DNA of 64,000 nt from Bin87 sp965220055 (GTDB taxonomy: Bacteria; Chloroflexota; Dehalococcoidia; Lucifugimonadales; UBA3495). The stretch covers positions 3,968,001 to 4,032,000 of the forward strand of contig CBDCPE010000004.1 of the NCBI GenBank assembly GCA_965220055.1, written 5' to 3'. Under the pieces are notes generated by a model that saw only the letters and a list, made by a program, of their open reading frames with translations, was not told the origin of the DNA and did not search any database. Below, one piece after another: positions 17,669 through 25,878 of this stretch. A program made the position numbers and the translations under genes. The first letter of the stretch is position 1, and each line of letters opens with the position of its first letter.

Positions 17669-18445
17669 TTAGCGTTCCGGTTCGCTAACCTTCGTCGTGA
17701 CCAGGTATAGCCACGGCGCGCCCAGCTCGAACGGCTCGAACTCCAGGCTGCCGTACGGCTGGTGCTCGCCGAACCCGGCCTCTTCCAGCATGGCAACCAA
17801 TTCGCGGTAGGTGTACAGCCGTATCGACATATCCCGGACTTCTCGCTCCCCGTCTCGAATGAACGTCCAGGTCGATTCTAGCCTACCTCTTTCGTAGTCG
17901 AATCCCCGCTCTTCCAGCGCCAGCAGGTCTCCGACCTCCGTCCAGACCCGTGGCCCGTCGACTATGCCGTGCAGCAGCGTCTCCATCAGCGGCGTGTCCA
18001 GCGCCAGCCGGCCGCCCGGCTTCAGGCTCCGGGACACCGCCCTCAGGAAATCCAGGTTTCCGGTGTCGTCGAAATAGCCGAAGCTATTCCAGAAGCACAC
18101 CGCTCCGTCGTACCCGCCGTTCTCCGGCAGGTCACGCATATCTCCATGCCGGAAATCGATCCGCAAGTCTCGCTCCTCGACCTCCTCCCGCGCGGTCGCC
18201 ACCAACTCCGCGCTCTGATCGATTCCGGTCACGTCATATCCCCACGCCGCGAGCTCCAGCGCCAGCCTGCCCGCTCCGCACGGCACATCCAGCACCTTCG
18301 CCCTCCGCGGGAGCCCCAGCGCGCCGTGGATGAACCCCATCTCCGCCCGGGTCTGCTCCTCGTCCCGTCCCGACAGCACATACTCCAGGCACAGCCCTGA
18401 AAAGAACTCTGCCCACCAGCCGTTTTGATCGCGAACCGTCGTCAC
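17669..18445 (-). CDS. SAM-dependent class I methyltransferase
   Basis: 258 residues. Motif I is VLDVPCGAGRLALEL (about residues 51-65), followed by the acidic YDVTGIDQS (motif post I) and GDMRDLPENGGYDGAVCFWNSFGYF (motifs II-III). This is the Methyltransf_11/25 Rossmann-like fold that uses S-adenosylmethionine. The acceptor is unknown. It is downstream of the MetX-like gene on the same strand (19 bases), hinting at a shared transcript in methionine/SAM-related metabolism, which is inference. Confidence 0.85.
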   Translation of the reverse strand: MTTVRDQNGWWAEFFSGLCLEYVLSGRDEEQTRAEMGFIHGALGLPRRAKVLDVPCGAGRLALELAAWGYDVTGIDQSAELVATAREEVEERDLRIDFRHGDMRDLPENGGYDGAVCFWNSFGYFDDTGNLDFLRAVSRSLKPGGRLALDTPLMETLLHGIVDGPRVWTEVGDLLALEERGFDYERGRLESTWTFIRDGEREVRDMSIRLYTYRELVAMLEEAGFGEHQPYGSLEFEPFELGAPWLYLVTTKVSEPER

Positions 18446-18463
18446 GCCCGAAGACCCATACCG

Positions 18464-19477
18464 TCAGCTCGCCAGCAGTTCCTTCAGCCGCGCGTCGATG
18501 AATCCGGTGTCTGCCGGGTTCCGACCCGGCCCGCCGCCCGTGTGCCCCCAGATCGTCTCGATGACCCGCAGCTCGGCGTTGGGCATCATGGATACCTCGA
18601 TCTCGTTGTCCTCCGGCGGGAAGTACTGGTCCGTGCGCGACGGCATCACGAACGCCTTGGCCTTGATCGACCCCAGCGCCTTCGCGAAGTCACCGCCGTA
18701 AAGCGGGTTGTCGCTGATGTCCCCCGCCTGCCACGTGGCAACCATGGCCAGGATGTTGTTGGCGTCCTGCTGCAGGTATCGCCCTTCCCACGCGGTGATC
18801 AGGTAGTCCTCCAGTGAGGAGTGCCCGATCTCCAGGTACACCTTTTCCCGGTAGAACGCCTGCGACGGAGCCCATCCCGCGTACACCCGCGCCATCGCGC
18901 GCAGTCCCTTCGCCGGCGGGCTGTCGTACCAGCCGTTGTTCCACGCGTCGTCAGCGCACAGGGCAGCCTTCACCCCTTCTAGGAAAACGAAGTTGTGCCG
19001 CGCCGTGCGCGCTGAGCCGCACCACGGCGCGATCCGCTCCACCATGTCGGGATACAGCGCGCCCCAGTGGAACGTCTGCTGCGCCCCCATGGAGAACCCG
19101 CACACCAGCGCGATCCGCTCGACGCCGAACTGCTCGGTGACCAGCCGGCGCTGGAACCCGATGTTGTCGTAGTACGTCACCCTGGGATATCGCGCCCGCC
19201 CGTAGGGTTCCGGCGTGTTGCTGGGCGACGAAGACAGCCCGTTGCCGAACAGGTTGGGAATGATGATGAAGTACCGCGATGGGTCCAGTGCCATCCCCGG
19301 GCCGATCATCGGCTCGTTGGCCGGGTGCTGCGAACCGAAGAATGTCGGGAACACGATCACGTTGTCCTTCCGCGCGTTCAACTCGCCGTAGGTCTGGTAC
19401 GCCAGCCGTGCTCCGCGCAGGCGCAGGCCGCACTGCAGGTCAACGTCTCCCAGTTCAAAAACCTTGTGGTCGCTCAT
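18464..19477 (-). CDS. MetX-like alpha/beta-hydrolase (homoserine O-acetyltransferase family)
   Basis: 337 residues. The nucleophile elbow is CGFSMGAQQ (about residues 129-137), with the Asp in PSRTDQYFPPED and the His in WGHTGGGP completing the Ser-Asp-His triad. N-terminal LAYQTYGELNA and NVIVFPTFFGSQH match the MetX family. True homoserine acetyltransferases carry a fixed substrate-binding set and a lid domain; this protein is somewhat short, so it may be a MetX-like hydrolase or acyltransferase of different specificity. The methyltransferase gene follows. Confidence 0.8.
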   Translation of the reverse strand: MSDHKVFELGDVDLQCGLRLRGARLAYQTYGELNARKDNVIVFPTFFGSQHPANEPMIGPGMALDPSRYFIIIPNLFGNGLSSSPSNTPEPYGRARYPRVTYYDNIGFQRRLVTEQFGVERIALVCGFSMGAQQTFHWGALYPDMVERIAPWCGSARTARHNFVFLEGVKAALCADDAWNNGWYDSPPAKGLRAMARVYAGWAPSQAFYREKVYLEIGHSSLEDYLITAWEGRYLQQDANNILAMVATWQAGDISDNPLYGGDFAKALGSIKAKAFVMPSRTDQYFPPEDNEIEVSMMPNAELRVIETIWGHTGGGPGRNPADTGFIDARLKELLAS

Positions 19478-19555
19478 ATCCCATCCTCATCGGGGTTGAA
19501 TACTGGCCCGAAAACCAATACGCTGCGCCCAAGTCTAACAGCGCGGAGGTTGATC

Positions 19556-19963
19556 ATGCTGAACAAAGTGCATCACGTAACCTATGTCGTGGAAAACGTG
19601 GACGACATGGCCGCCTACATCGAACGCAATTTCTCCCTCACACCCATCCGCAGCGACGAGTTCACCGAACGCGGCTTCAAGTCCATCCTCTACCAGATCG
19701 GCGACACCCTGGTCGACTTCTTCCAGCCCCTGCGCGACGACACGCCCACGGCCCGCCAGCTCCGCGAGACCGGACCCGGCGTCATGCACGTGGCCTGGGG
19801 CGTGGACGGCATCGGCCAACTGTTCAACGACCTGCAGGCCAACGGTAACGACATGCGCGGCGACGGTCCGTCCGCCAGCCCCTTCGGCTACCTCACCGCC
19901 AGCATCGAGCCGGCCAGCTCCCACGGGATTTACTTCCAGCTCGCCGAAGGAGAACACAGCTAG
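19556..19963 (+). CDS. VOC-superfamily (glyoxalase/dioxygenase fold) protein
   Basis: 135 residues from ATG 19556, chosen because GGAGG sits six bases upstream and the fold starts there (LNKVHHVTYVVENVDDM). Repeated beta-alpha-beta-beta-beta modules and metal-ligand candidates (His near residue 7, His in VMHVAWGVDG, Glu/Gln in GIYFQLAEGE) fit methylmalonyl-CoA epimerase-like VOC proteins. The exact reaction is unknown. It is followed by an aldo/keto reductase. Confidence 0.8.
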   Translation: MLNKVHHVTYVVENVDDMAAYIERNFSLTPIRSDEFTERGFKSILYQIGDTLVDFFQPLRDDTPTARQLRETGPGVMHVAWGVDGIGQLFNDLQANGNDMRGDGPSASPFGYLTASIEPASSHGIYFQLAEGEHS

Positions 19964-19981
19964 CCCAGGAGAACACAGCTA
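19948..19981 (+). repeat. tandem 19-bp duplication carrying two ribosome-binding sites
   Basis: AGGAGAACACAGCTA occurs at 19948-19962 and again at 19967-19981. The first copy holds the VOC stop codon; the second puts an AGGAG sequence before the aldo/keto reductase ATG at 19985. Confidence 0.7.
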
Positions 19982-19984
19982 ACC

Positions 19985-20956
19985 ATGCAATACGCTCAAC
20001 TTGGCCGCACCCGCCTCACCGTATCCCGGGCCGGCTTCGGCGGCGGTGGTATCGGCCAGGTCTGGGGGGCCACCGACGAGGACGAGGCCATCGCCTCCGT
20101 CCATCGGGCGCTGGATCTGGGCATCACCTTCTTCGACGTTGCCCCGTCCTACGGCGACGGCAAGGCCGAGGAAGCCCTGGGCAAAGCGCTGGAGGGTCGC
20201 ACCGAGCCGGTGGTGGTTGCCACCAAGGTTCGGCTCCGCGCCGACGAGATGGACGACGTGGCCGGCGCAGTCCAACGCTCGGTGGAAACCAGCCTTCAGC
20301 GGCTGCGCCGCGACTCGGTGGACGTGCTGCACGTGCACAACCGGTTCACCGAGCATCGCGGCGCGGCGCTGGACTCGCTATCAGCGGACGATGTGCTCGG
20401 CCCGGTGCTCGATGCTTACCGGGCCGTCCAGCAGGCGGGCAAGACCCGTTTCATCGGCCTGTCGGCAATGGACCATCACGTGCCCACCATGCACCGCATC
20501 CTGGAGGCCAACGAGTACGACACCGTCCTGGCCTACTACAACCTGCTGAACCGCACAGCCCAGGAGCCGCCACCGCCGGGCTTCAGCCAGCACGACAACG
20601 GGCAGATCATCCCGCTGGCGCGCAGCTTGGACATGGGCGTCATCGGCATCCGGTCCCACGCCGCCGGCGCGCTCACCGACGCCCTCGACCGGCCGCCACG
20701 GCCCGGCGACGGGTTGATGCAGAAAGACCTGGCCAGCGTGCGCAAGCTCGGGTTCCTGCTCGACGGCCCCATCCGGACCCTGTCACAGGCCGCCATGGTC
20801 TTCTGCCTCATGAACCCCGACATCCACAGCACCGTCCCCGGCGTCAAGAACCGCGCCGAGGCCGAAGAGACCGCCGCCTGCGTCGACCTGCCCCCCATCC
20901 CGCCGGAACACCTGGCCCGGCTGCAGCAGCTATACGAAAACGACTTCCGGGACTGA
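19985..20956 (+). CDS. aldo/keto reductase family oxidoreductase
   Basis: 323 residues. The catalytic tetrad of the AKR barrel is visible: Asp and Tyr in TFFDVAPSYGDGKAEEALGKAL, Lys in VVVATKVRLR and His in DVLHVHNRF. NADPH contacts appear in the last third (IHSTVPGVKN). It resembles the D-threo-aldose 1-dehydrogenase/galactose dehydrogenase branch. The start is fixed by the duplicated AGGAG motif. Likely co-transcribed with the VOC gene; substrate unknown. Confidence 0.88.
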   Translation: MQYAQLGRTRLTVSRAGFGGGGIGQVWGATDEDEAIASVHRALDLGITFFDVAPSYGDGKAEEALGKALEGRTEPVVVATKVRLRADEMDDVAGAVQRSVETSLQRLRRDSVDVLHVHNRFTEHRGAALDSLSADDVLGPVLDAYRAVQQAGKTRFIGLSAMDHHVPTMHRILEANEYDTVLAYYNLLNRTAQEPPPPGFSQHDNGQIIPLARSLDMGVIGIRSHAAGALTDALDRPPRPGDGLMQKDLASVRKLGFLLDGPIRTLSQAAMVFCLMNPDIHSTVPGVKNRAEAEETAACVDLPPIPPEHLARLQQLYENDFRD

Positions 20957-21602
20957 GGTTCCTGTGGGTCTCATTTCAGCACAGTCAAACCTGATCCTGC
21001 TCTGAAATGGCAACACCACTCGCCACGGCCCGATCTGTACCGTGAAACCATCACATCCGATCAGTAACGCCTTGTAGGTCTGGCCGGAAAGCCATTGGCC
21101 GGGTTTAGCACTACACTCAGCTGACGTATTACAGTCGTATACGGCGTGAAAGGTGCATACGCCACGTGTCAAGAACCCATTGTTCTGACGCGTACCCACT
21201 TGTGCCCAAAATGTCATTGCGATCCAAGAGCGGCAATCTCGTTGGCAAAGGAGATGTCGTCAAGGCGGCGGGATTGCCACGTCGCTTGGCTCCTTGCAAT
21301 GGCAAACTGGGTACGCGTGAGCACATTATTACATCGATAATCGACGTCAAGAAAACAACCGCGTGGGGAGAATCGGGGTTCCCGGCCGGATTTTCAGTAC
21401 TGTTTCATCATCGTCCCACCGCACCGGCCGGTTGACTTGGAGTAACACCCTACCTCCTCCCTGGCCCAGGCTGCTGCCCGGATACTCCTTTCTCTTTTCC
21501 CCGAAGTGTCGGTCACCCGATTCCGCCACCCTTTTGTTCTGGCCCGCCCAGCACCTGCAGAATCCTTGCCACCGCGTCTTAATCAACCAGACCACGGCCT
21601 CA
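20957..21602. other. gene-poor spacer with a MITE-like repeat
   Basis: About 645 bases. The only clear element is the repeat at 21187-21321. A minus-strand ORF covering 20930-21217 overlaps the reductase and has no recognisable domain, so it is not called. Confidence 0.5.
21187..21321. mobile_element. MITE-like element with terminal inverted repeats
   Basis: 135 bp. Begins GACGCGTACCCACT and ends AACTGGGTACGCGTGAG; ACGCGTACCCA and its reverse complement are exact at the two ends, the best-preserved termini of the family. Internal ATGTCATTGCGA...GCGGCAATCTCG core is present. Flanking bases show at most a decayed direct repeat (6 of 10). Confidence 0.75.
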
Positions 21603-21950
21603 TCATGGGCCGGTCCAGACCTCCACTTCCTTACGGCATTCTTCCGGCTCTTCGCGCACCGTCCGTCCGTAAGTGGACCGGCCGTCGGGTGTAAATGCTA
21701 GCCCCAGGGAATACTGGCAAACCCCATCTATCCTCTCGCCGTTCAATATGATCCTTGGCGCCGCCCTCACGTCGACCGGCCCGCGCCGGCTCTCCGGGCT
21801 GCTTTCGTCCCACATCACATAGTCGGGCTTACCAGACTGCCCCGACAACCAATGCGCCGCCATGAACAGAAACCCCGCCAATACTATGAGGAGGGCGAGG
21901 CATCCGAACACCGACGCGATCAGGACGATGGGCGCCCGCCGTTTATCCAT
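21603..21950 (-). CDS. small membrane-anchored protein with two cysteines (paralogue A)
   Basis: 115 residues: one N-terminal membrane span (IVLIASVFGCLALLIVLAGF), then an exported-looking domain with PRIILNG...GVCQYSLGLAF..P...RTVREEPEEC. The tail aligns with the neighbouring gene's PRVVIRG...QGCTLSFGLAS.P...RTKTVWQDHENC: same spacing of two cysteines, S-x-G-L-A and the R-T pair. The two cysteines probably form a disulfide outside the membrane. Family unknown. Second gene of a two-gene minus-strand unit, 68 bases after paralogue B. Confidence 0.6.
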   Translation of the reverse strand: MDKRRAPIVLIASVFGCLALLIVLAGFLFMAAHWLSGQSGKPDYVMWDESSPESRRGPVDVRAAPRIILNGERIDGVCQYSLGLAFTPDGRSTYGRTVREEPEECRKEVEVWTGP

Positions 21951-22018
21951 TGCCTTCCCCGCTATCCCTCCCAGGGCAGCTGGGCGAGGATATCGCAGGA
22001 CTTATCCTGTTACTTGTT

Positions 22019-22369
22019 TCAGTATGTGGCATGGATCTCCATGATGAATTCGCAATTCTCGTGGTCCTGCCAAACCGTCTTGGTGCGCGACCCGGAAGTC
22101 CCTGGGGAACTGGCTAGCCCGAATGAGAGCGTGCAACCTTGCGCCGATTTGTCCCCCCGAATCACCACGCGGGGAGAATTGCGCTGTTCGCTGTCCGCGA
22201 AAAGGCTGAAGGGGAAAACGTTGTCCCAATTGGTGACCTGACCCGTACCCGCCGTCCCCACAAAGGCGTAAATCCCGATGTACATCACGGCGGCCACCAC
22301 GAGACAGAGCGCTGCGCCCCCGATCACGGTGCCAATAATCGCGGCTGCATAGCCGACTCTGCCCCACAT
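22019..22369 (-). CDS. small membrane-anchored protein with two cysteines (paralogue B)
   Basis: 116 residues from ATG 22369 (GGAG lies nine bases upstream; a GTG at 22375 is also in frame). A long hydrophobic segment (AAIIGTVIGGAALCLVVAAV) is followed by a polar domain with the same C-terminal Cys pattern as the gene at 21603. I do not recognise a family. The pair arose by duplication and lies divergently from a VWA gene. Confidence 0.6.
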   Translation of the reverse strand: MWGRVGYAAAIIGTVIGGAALCLVVAAVMYIGIYAFVGTAGTGQVTNWDNVFPFSLFADSEQRNSPRVVIRGDKSAQGCTLSFGLASSPGTSGSRTKTVWQDHENCEFIMEIHATY

Positions 22370-22375
22370 ACCCAC

Positions 22376-22922
22376 GGGCTCCGTCTCTTTTTGTGCTGGG
22401 TTGCGCCGGGATCACGCTACCTGAATTGTAGCATCACCCCCGGAAGCCCCCCTCTTGACCGCGCTGTCGCGTGCCCCAGGAAAGCTGGCCGGAACCCCAG
22501 TTGATTTGGCCGGGGTTACACTCCGGGGCATCCGAATTAGCTCAGGGAGCCGGGCAATGCAGGGCAACCCTTCGGACCAAAGGGGCCTTTGGGAGGCGGA
22601 TCGGTTGTCTCTGCACTACTCGGGCCAGGACGCCATCAGCGGTTTGCTGTCCGCACCGCGGGACCAGCCGTCAAGCGATCATGATTGCGCCGAGATCTAC
22701 TGTCCGGCCAAAGGCAGCAAAGGACGGCGGGTAAAGATATCCGCACATTCGTAGTACGATTTATTCCTCTGGTGGCTTTCGTACAGAATGCTTGTGCACA
22801 CTATGTATTCAATATTTGCACGCATACTTTTGGCACTGTATCGTACCGGGAATTTTCGGATGCTTTATCCAAGGTATCTTGCCCGAGTGTGCATCCAGCG
22901 TTTGACTGCGGGACGGTGAACC
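22376..22922. other. intergenic region upstream of the VWA gene
   Basis: About 550 bases. The 3' 150 bases are AT-richer and hold a weak plus-strand promoter-like pair, TTGCAC and TATCGT 17 bases apart, near 22816-22844. Two plus-strand ORFs here lack any protein-like features. Confidence 0.35.
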
Positions 22923-23642
22923 ATGGCGTATGACTCCAACTGGCTCTATTACGACGCTGACGTTCGACGCCGGAGCCGCCGAAAATGGCCATGGGTGTTG
23001 GTGGCGCTCCTCCTGGCCGCTTTAGCCGCCCTGTTGGTCGCGGCCTTTATGATTCCTGACGCTGAGCTCGACCTCCAGGCTGGTCAGCCGGTAGCGATCC
23101 AGGAAGCCTTACCGGCGCTGCTTACCGACAACGTCACCGTCATCTACGTCGTGGACAACTCAGACAGCATGGAAACGAATTTGGCCCCGTTGCACGAGGC
23201 CCTGGTAAACGTGGCTACTAAACACACCGATAACAGCGAGATCGGCATGATGCGCTTTGGCAGTTACCACAATGTGCTGTTCGACATCTCAGATCCGACC
23301 AACATCGCTTGGGAAGCCGCCATTCCCACCCTCGCTGCGAACGGCGGCAAGACCAATATGTACAGCGCCCTGATTAGCGCTGTCGACATGATGCCGGCCA
23401 ATCCTACTTGCACCGAACATAGTCGTTGGATTTTCTTCTCGGAAACCATCTGCCGTGACCAACGCATCGTATTGATGTCCGATGGCATGGCCACCGACCC
23501 TCAATACATTGAGGAAGCACTGAACGCCCTGCTGACCACCTCGATTCCAGTCGACACGATCGCGTTCGGCATAGACGCTGATCGGAAAACCCTGGAAGCC
23601 ATTTCGGGAGCCACTGGCGGACGATTCATCACTGCAAAATAG
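22923..23642 (+). CDS. membrane-anchored von Willebrand factor A domain protein
   Basis: 239 residues. A Lys/Arg-rich N-terminus and one membrane span (WVLVALLLAALAALLVAAF, residues about 24-42) precede a VWA domain. The metal-ion-dependent adhesion site is nearly complete: VVDNSDSME (D-x-S-x-S), the Thr in NGGKTNMYSAL and the Asp in VLMSDGMATD. The domain would face outside and bind a protein ligand. A Cys pair (NPTCTEH and SETICRD) may make a disulfide. No chaperone ATPase or partner gene is nearby. Confidence 0.8.
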   Translation: MAYDSNWLYYDADVRRRSRRKWPWVLVALLLAALAALLVAAFMIPDAELDLQAGQPVAIQEALPALLTDNVTVIYVVDNSDSMETNLAPLHEALVNVATKHTDNSEIGMMRFGSYHNVLFDISDPTNIAWEAAIPTLAANGGKTNMYSALISAVDMMPANPTCTEHSRWIFFSETICRDQRIVLMSDGMATDPQYIEEALNALLTTSIPVDTIAFGIDADRKTLEAISGATGGRFITAK

Positions 23643-23854
23643 TCAGCCAACCTAAGTCTCGTGCCGCCGTGAAACAGTCCCGCAGATTCCAATTCTGCCC
23701 CACGTCCGGCTTACCTTTCTGTAGTCATCTACAGGAACTGTGCCAGCCGGACCGGCACGATTCTCATCATGCCGGCGGCTGGTATCCCTGCGACCTTACC
23801 GGCAGCAAGTCTTTAGTCTCCGCAGCCGCATCCTGTCTAACGCCTGCGTAAGCA

Positions 23855-25654
23855 TCACAGCGCCAGCGCGTAGCACGCCCGCCGCGGGTCCGCTCCCGTG
23901 CTCATCGAACCCGTCTCTGGGTCCCGCACCGACACTGTCGCGCCCAGCCCGCAGTTGGCTGTGCGGTAAATCTTGTGGCCCAACGCCTTCAGCGCGCCCA
24001 CGGTCGAATCGGCGAACCCCTCTTCCAGGTCCAACTGCCCCGGGTAGTACACGTGCGGGTAGAAGGAGTTCACGTTGCTGGACGTGGCGAACCGTGGCGC
24101 TTCCACCGCCTGTTGCGGATCCATCCCGAACACCAGCGAGTTCAGAATCAGTTGCAGGTTGCCCTGCACTTGGTTGTCGCCGCCTGGGCACCCGAAGGTC
24201 ATAGCGGGCTTCCCGTCCCTGGCGACGATGTAGTTCACCAGCGTCGTCCGCGGCCGCTTGCCCGGCTCCACCACGTTCGGGTGACCCGGTTCGCAGTTGA
24301 ACATCTCGATGCGCGTGCTCAGGCAGGCGCCCAGCTCGGGGAAGAAGACCGACTTGGAGAACGACCCGCCGCTGATGGTGCCACACACCAGGTTGCCGTG
24401 CCGGTCCAGCACCGAAACGTGCGTGGTCCCGTCGTCCGCCGACGTGTCGGGGCCAAGGGCTTGGGCCATGACTTGCGCGGCGGTGCGCCCCGTCTTCTTG
24501 GAGAACCGCCACGGATCGCCCGCCGGTCGCTGCTCCGGATACGCGCCTTCGGGATCGATCTCCTCCGCCCGTATGGCGGCGTACTCCTTGGACAGCAACC
24601 CGTCGATCGGCACCGTCGCGAAATCCGGATCCCCGTAGAAGGCCTCCCGGTCGCCGAAGCAGAGCTTCAACGCCTCCGCCACCGTGTGTATGTAGGCCGG
24701 GCTGTTGTGCCCCATCGCCTTGAGGTCGAAGTTCTCCAGGATGTTCAGCGCCTGCATCAGCATCGGCCCCTGAGTCCACGAGTCCTGCCCCCAGACCTCG
24801 TAGCCCTGGAAGGTCGTGCTCACCGGCTCCCCGAACTGCGACCGGTATCCCGCCAGGTCCTCCAGCGACAGGATGCCGCCCACCTTCCGCGTCTCCTCGA
24901 CGATCAACTCCGCGATGGGTCCCTCGTAGAAGGCGTCCCTCGCCGCCTGCAGGCTCTCCTTTCTGGAACCCGACGCCTTGAGCGATGCGTCCCGCATGGT
25001 TTTCAACGTGTTTGCCAGCCCCGGCTGCCGCATCAGCGCCCCCGGAGCCGGCACCTCCCGGTCCTCGTAGAACACCTCCCAGCCGCCCGGAGGGAAGTTG
25101 TCGAACTGTTCCTGACCGCTCTGGGACCTCAACCGCTCCAGCATGTACTCGTAGTGCGGTATCCCATCCTCGGCGTAGCTGATCGCCGGCGCGATTACCT
25201 CCGCCAGCGACATCGTGCCGTACCGTTCCAGCATGTTGATGAACGCGTCCACGATCCCCGGCTGGGTGAACGAAAGCGGTGCATCCATCCCCGGTCCCGT
25301 CGGGATCCGCTCGTGCCCCCGCGATCGGTAGAACTCCGCCGTCGCCGCTCCCGGCGCGCCCCCTTGCCCGCTCAGCGACACCAGATCTCCGCTGTCCGAG
25401 TCGTACAGCATGAACACCCCTTCCGCCGCCAGCGAGTACGACGCGATCGGCTCCACCACCGCCGCCGCCAGGCTGGCCGCCACCATGGCGTCGAACGCGT
25501 TGCCGCCGGCCAGCAGTATCCGCATTCCGGCCATCGAGGTCAGGTAGTGCCCTGACGAAATCACGCCCTCATTGGAGCGGATTACCGGTCGCCCCGATTC
25601 GGGCAGGTTGACGTCGCCCTGTTCCAGGTTCTGGATCGTCTGCTGGATGGCCAT
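23855..25654 (-). CDS. ggt: gamma-glutamyltransferase family protein
   Basis: 599 residues, normal length. The N-terminal nucleophile after self-cleavage is expected at Thr410 (DDGTTHVSVLDRHGN). Other marks are the small-subunit GGSFSKSVFF loop, and AMTFGCPGGDNQVQGNLQLILN. These enzymes transfer or hydrolyse gamma-glutamyl groups from glutathione and related compounds. No signal peptide is seen at the MAIQQTIQNL start, so a cytoplasmic or non-classical location is possible; many such Ggt-like proteins lack one. Two REP-like repeats lie immediately upstream. Confidence 0.9.
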   Translation of the reverse strand: MAIQQTIQNLEQGDVNLPESGRPVIRSNEGVISSGHYLTSMAGMRILLAGGNAFDAMVAASLAAAVVEPIASYSLAAEGVFMLYDSDSGDLVSLSGQGGAPGAATAEFYRSRGHERIPTGPGMDAPLSFTQPGIVDAFINMLERYGTMSLAEVIAPAISYAEDGIPHYEYMLERLRSQSGQEQFDNFPPGGWEVFYEDREVPAPGALMRQPGLANTLKTMRDASLKASGSRKESLQAARDAFYEGPIAELIVEETRKVGGILSLEDLAGYRSQFGEPVSTTFQGYEVWGQDSWTQGPMLMQALNILENFDLKAMGHNSPAYIHTVAEALKLCFGDREAFYGDPDFATVPIDGLLSKEYAAIRAEEIDPEGAYPEQRPAGDPWRFSKKTGRTAAQVMAQALGPDTSADDGTTHVSVLDRHGNLVCGTISGGSFSKSVFFPELGACLSTRIEMFNCEPGHPNVVEPGKRPRTTLVNYIVARDGKPAMTFGCPGGDNQVQGNLQLILNSLVFGMDPQQAVEAPRFATSSNVNSFYPHVYYPGQLDLEEGFADSTVGALKALGHKIYRTANCGLGATVSVRDPETGSMSTGADPRRACYALAL

Positions 25655-25670
25655 ATTTACTCCTCGTTCC

Positions 25671-25855
25671 GCGTGGACCTACTCACGTTCAAACTGTCAT
25701 TGCGAGCGCCCCGTACCTTGTCATTGCGAGGCGCGTAGCGCCCACGCGTACCCACTGGCGTTCAAATTGTCATTGCGAGCGCTCTGTGCCTTGTCATTGC
25801 GAGCGAAGCGTGGCAATCTCGCCGGCAGTGGTGCTGGTTGCAGCAAACCTGCTCC
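25671..25855. repeat. two tandem partial copies of the MITE/REP family
   Basis: Copy a (25671-25730) and copy b (25744-25855) both begin with a GCGTACCCACT-like end followed by GTTCAAA(C/T)TGTCATTGCG. Copy b continues into GAGCGAAGCGTGGCAATCTCG; the right terminal repeat is degraded. They occupy the spacer between ggt and the flavin enzyme gene. Confidence 0.7.
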
Positions 25856-25878
25856 CCTCCCGGGGCGTCGTATCTCCG

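Noticed and set aside
20930..21217. Minus-strand ORF of 95 codons with cysteines
   Set aside because: It overlaps the aldo/keto reductase end and the start of a repeat, has no clear start signal or family, and looks like chance.
22455..22754. Plus-strand ORFs in the spacer before the VWA gene
   Set aside because: No domain, no ribosome site, composition like non-coding sequence.
23975..25555. Plus-strand ORF of 526 codons
   Set aside because: Antisense of gamma-glutamyltransferase, which has all family motifs.
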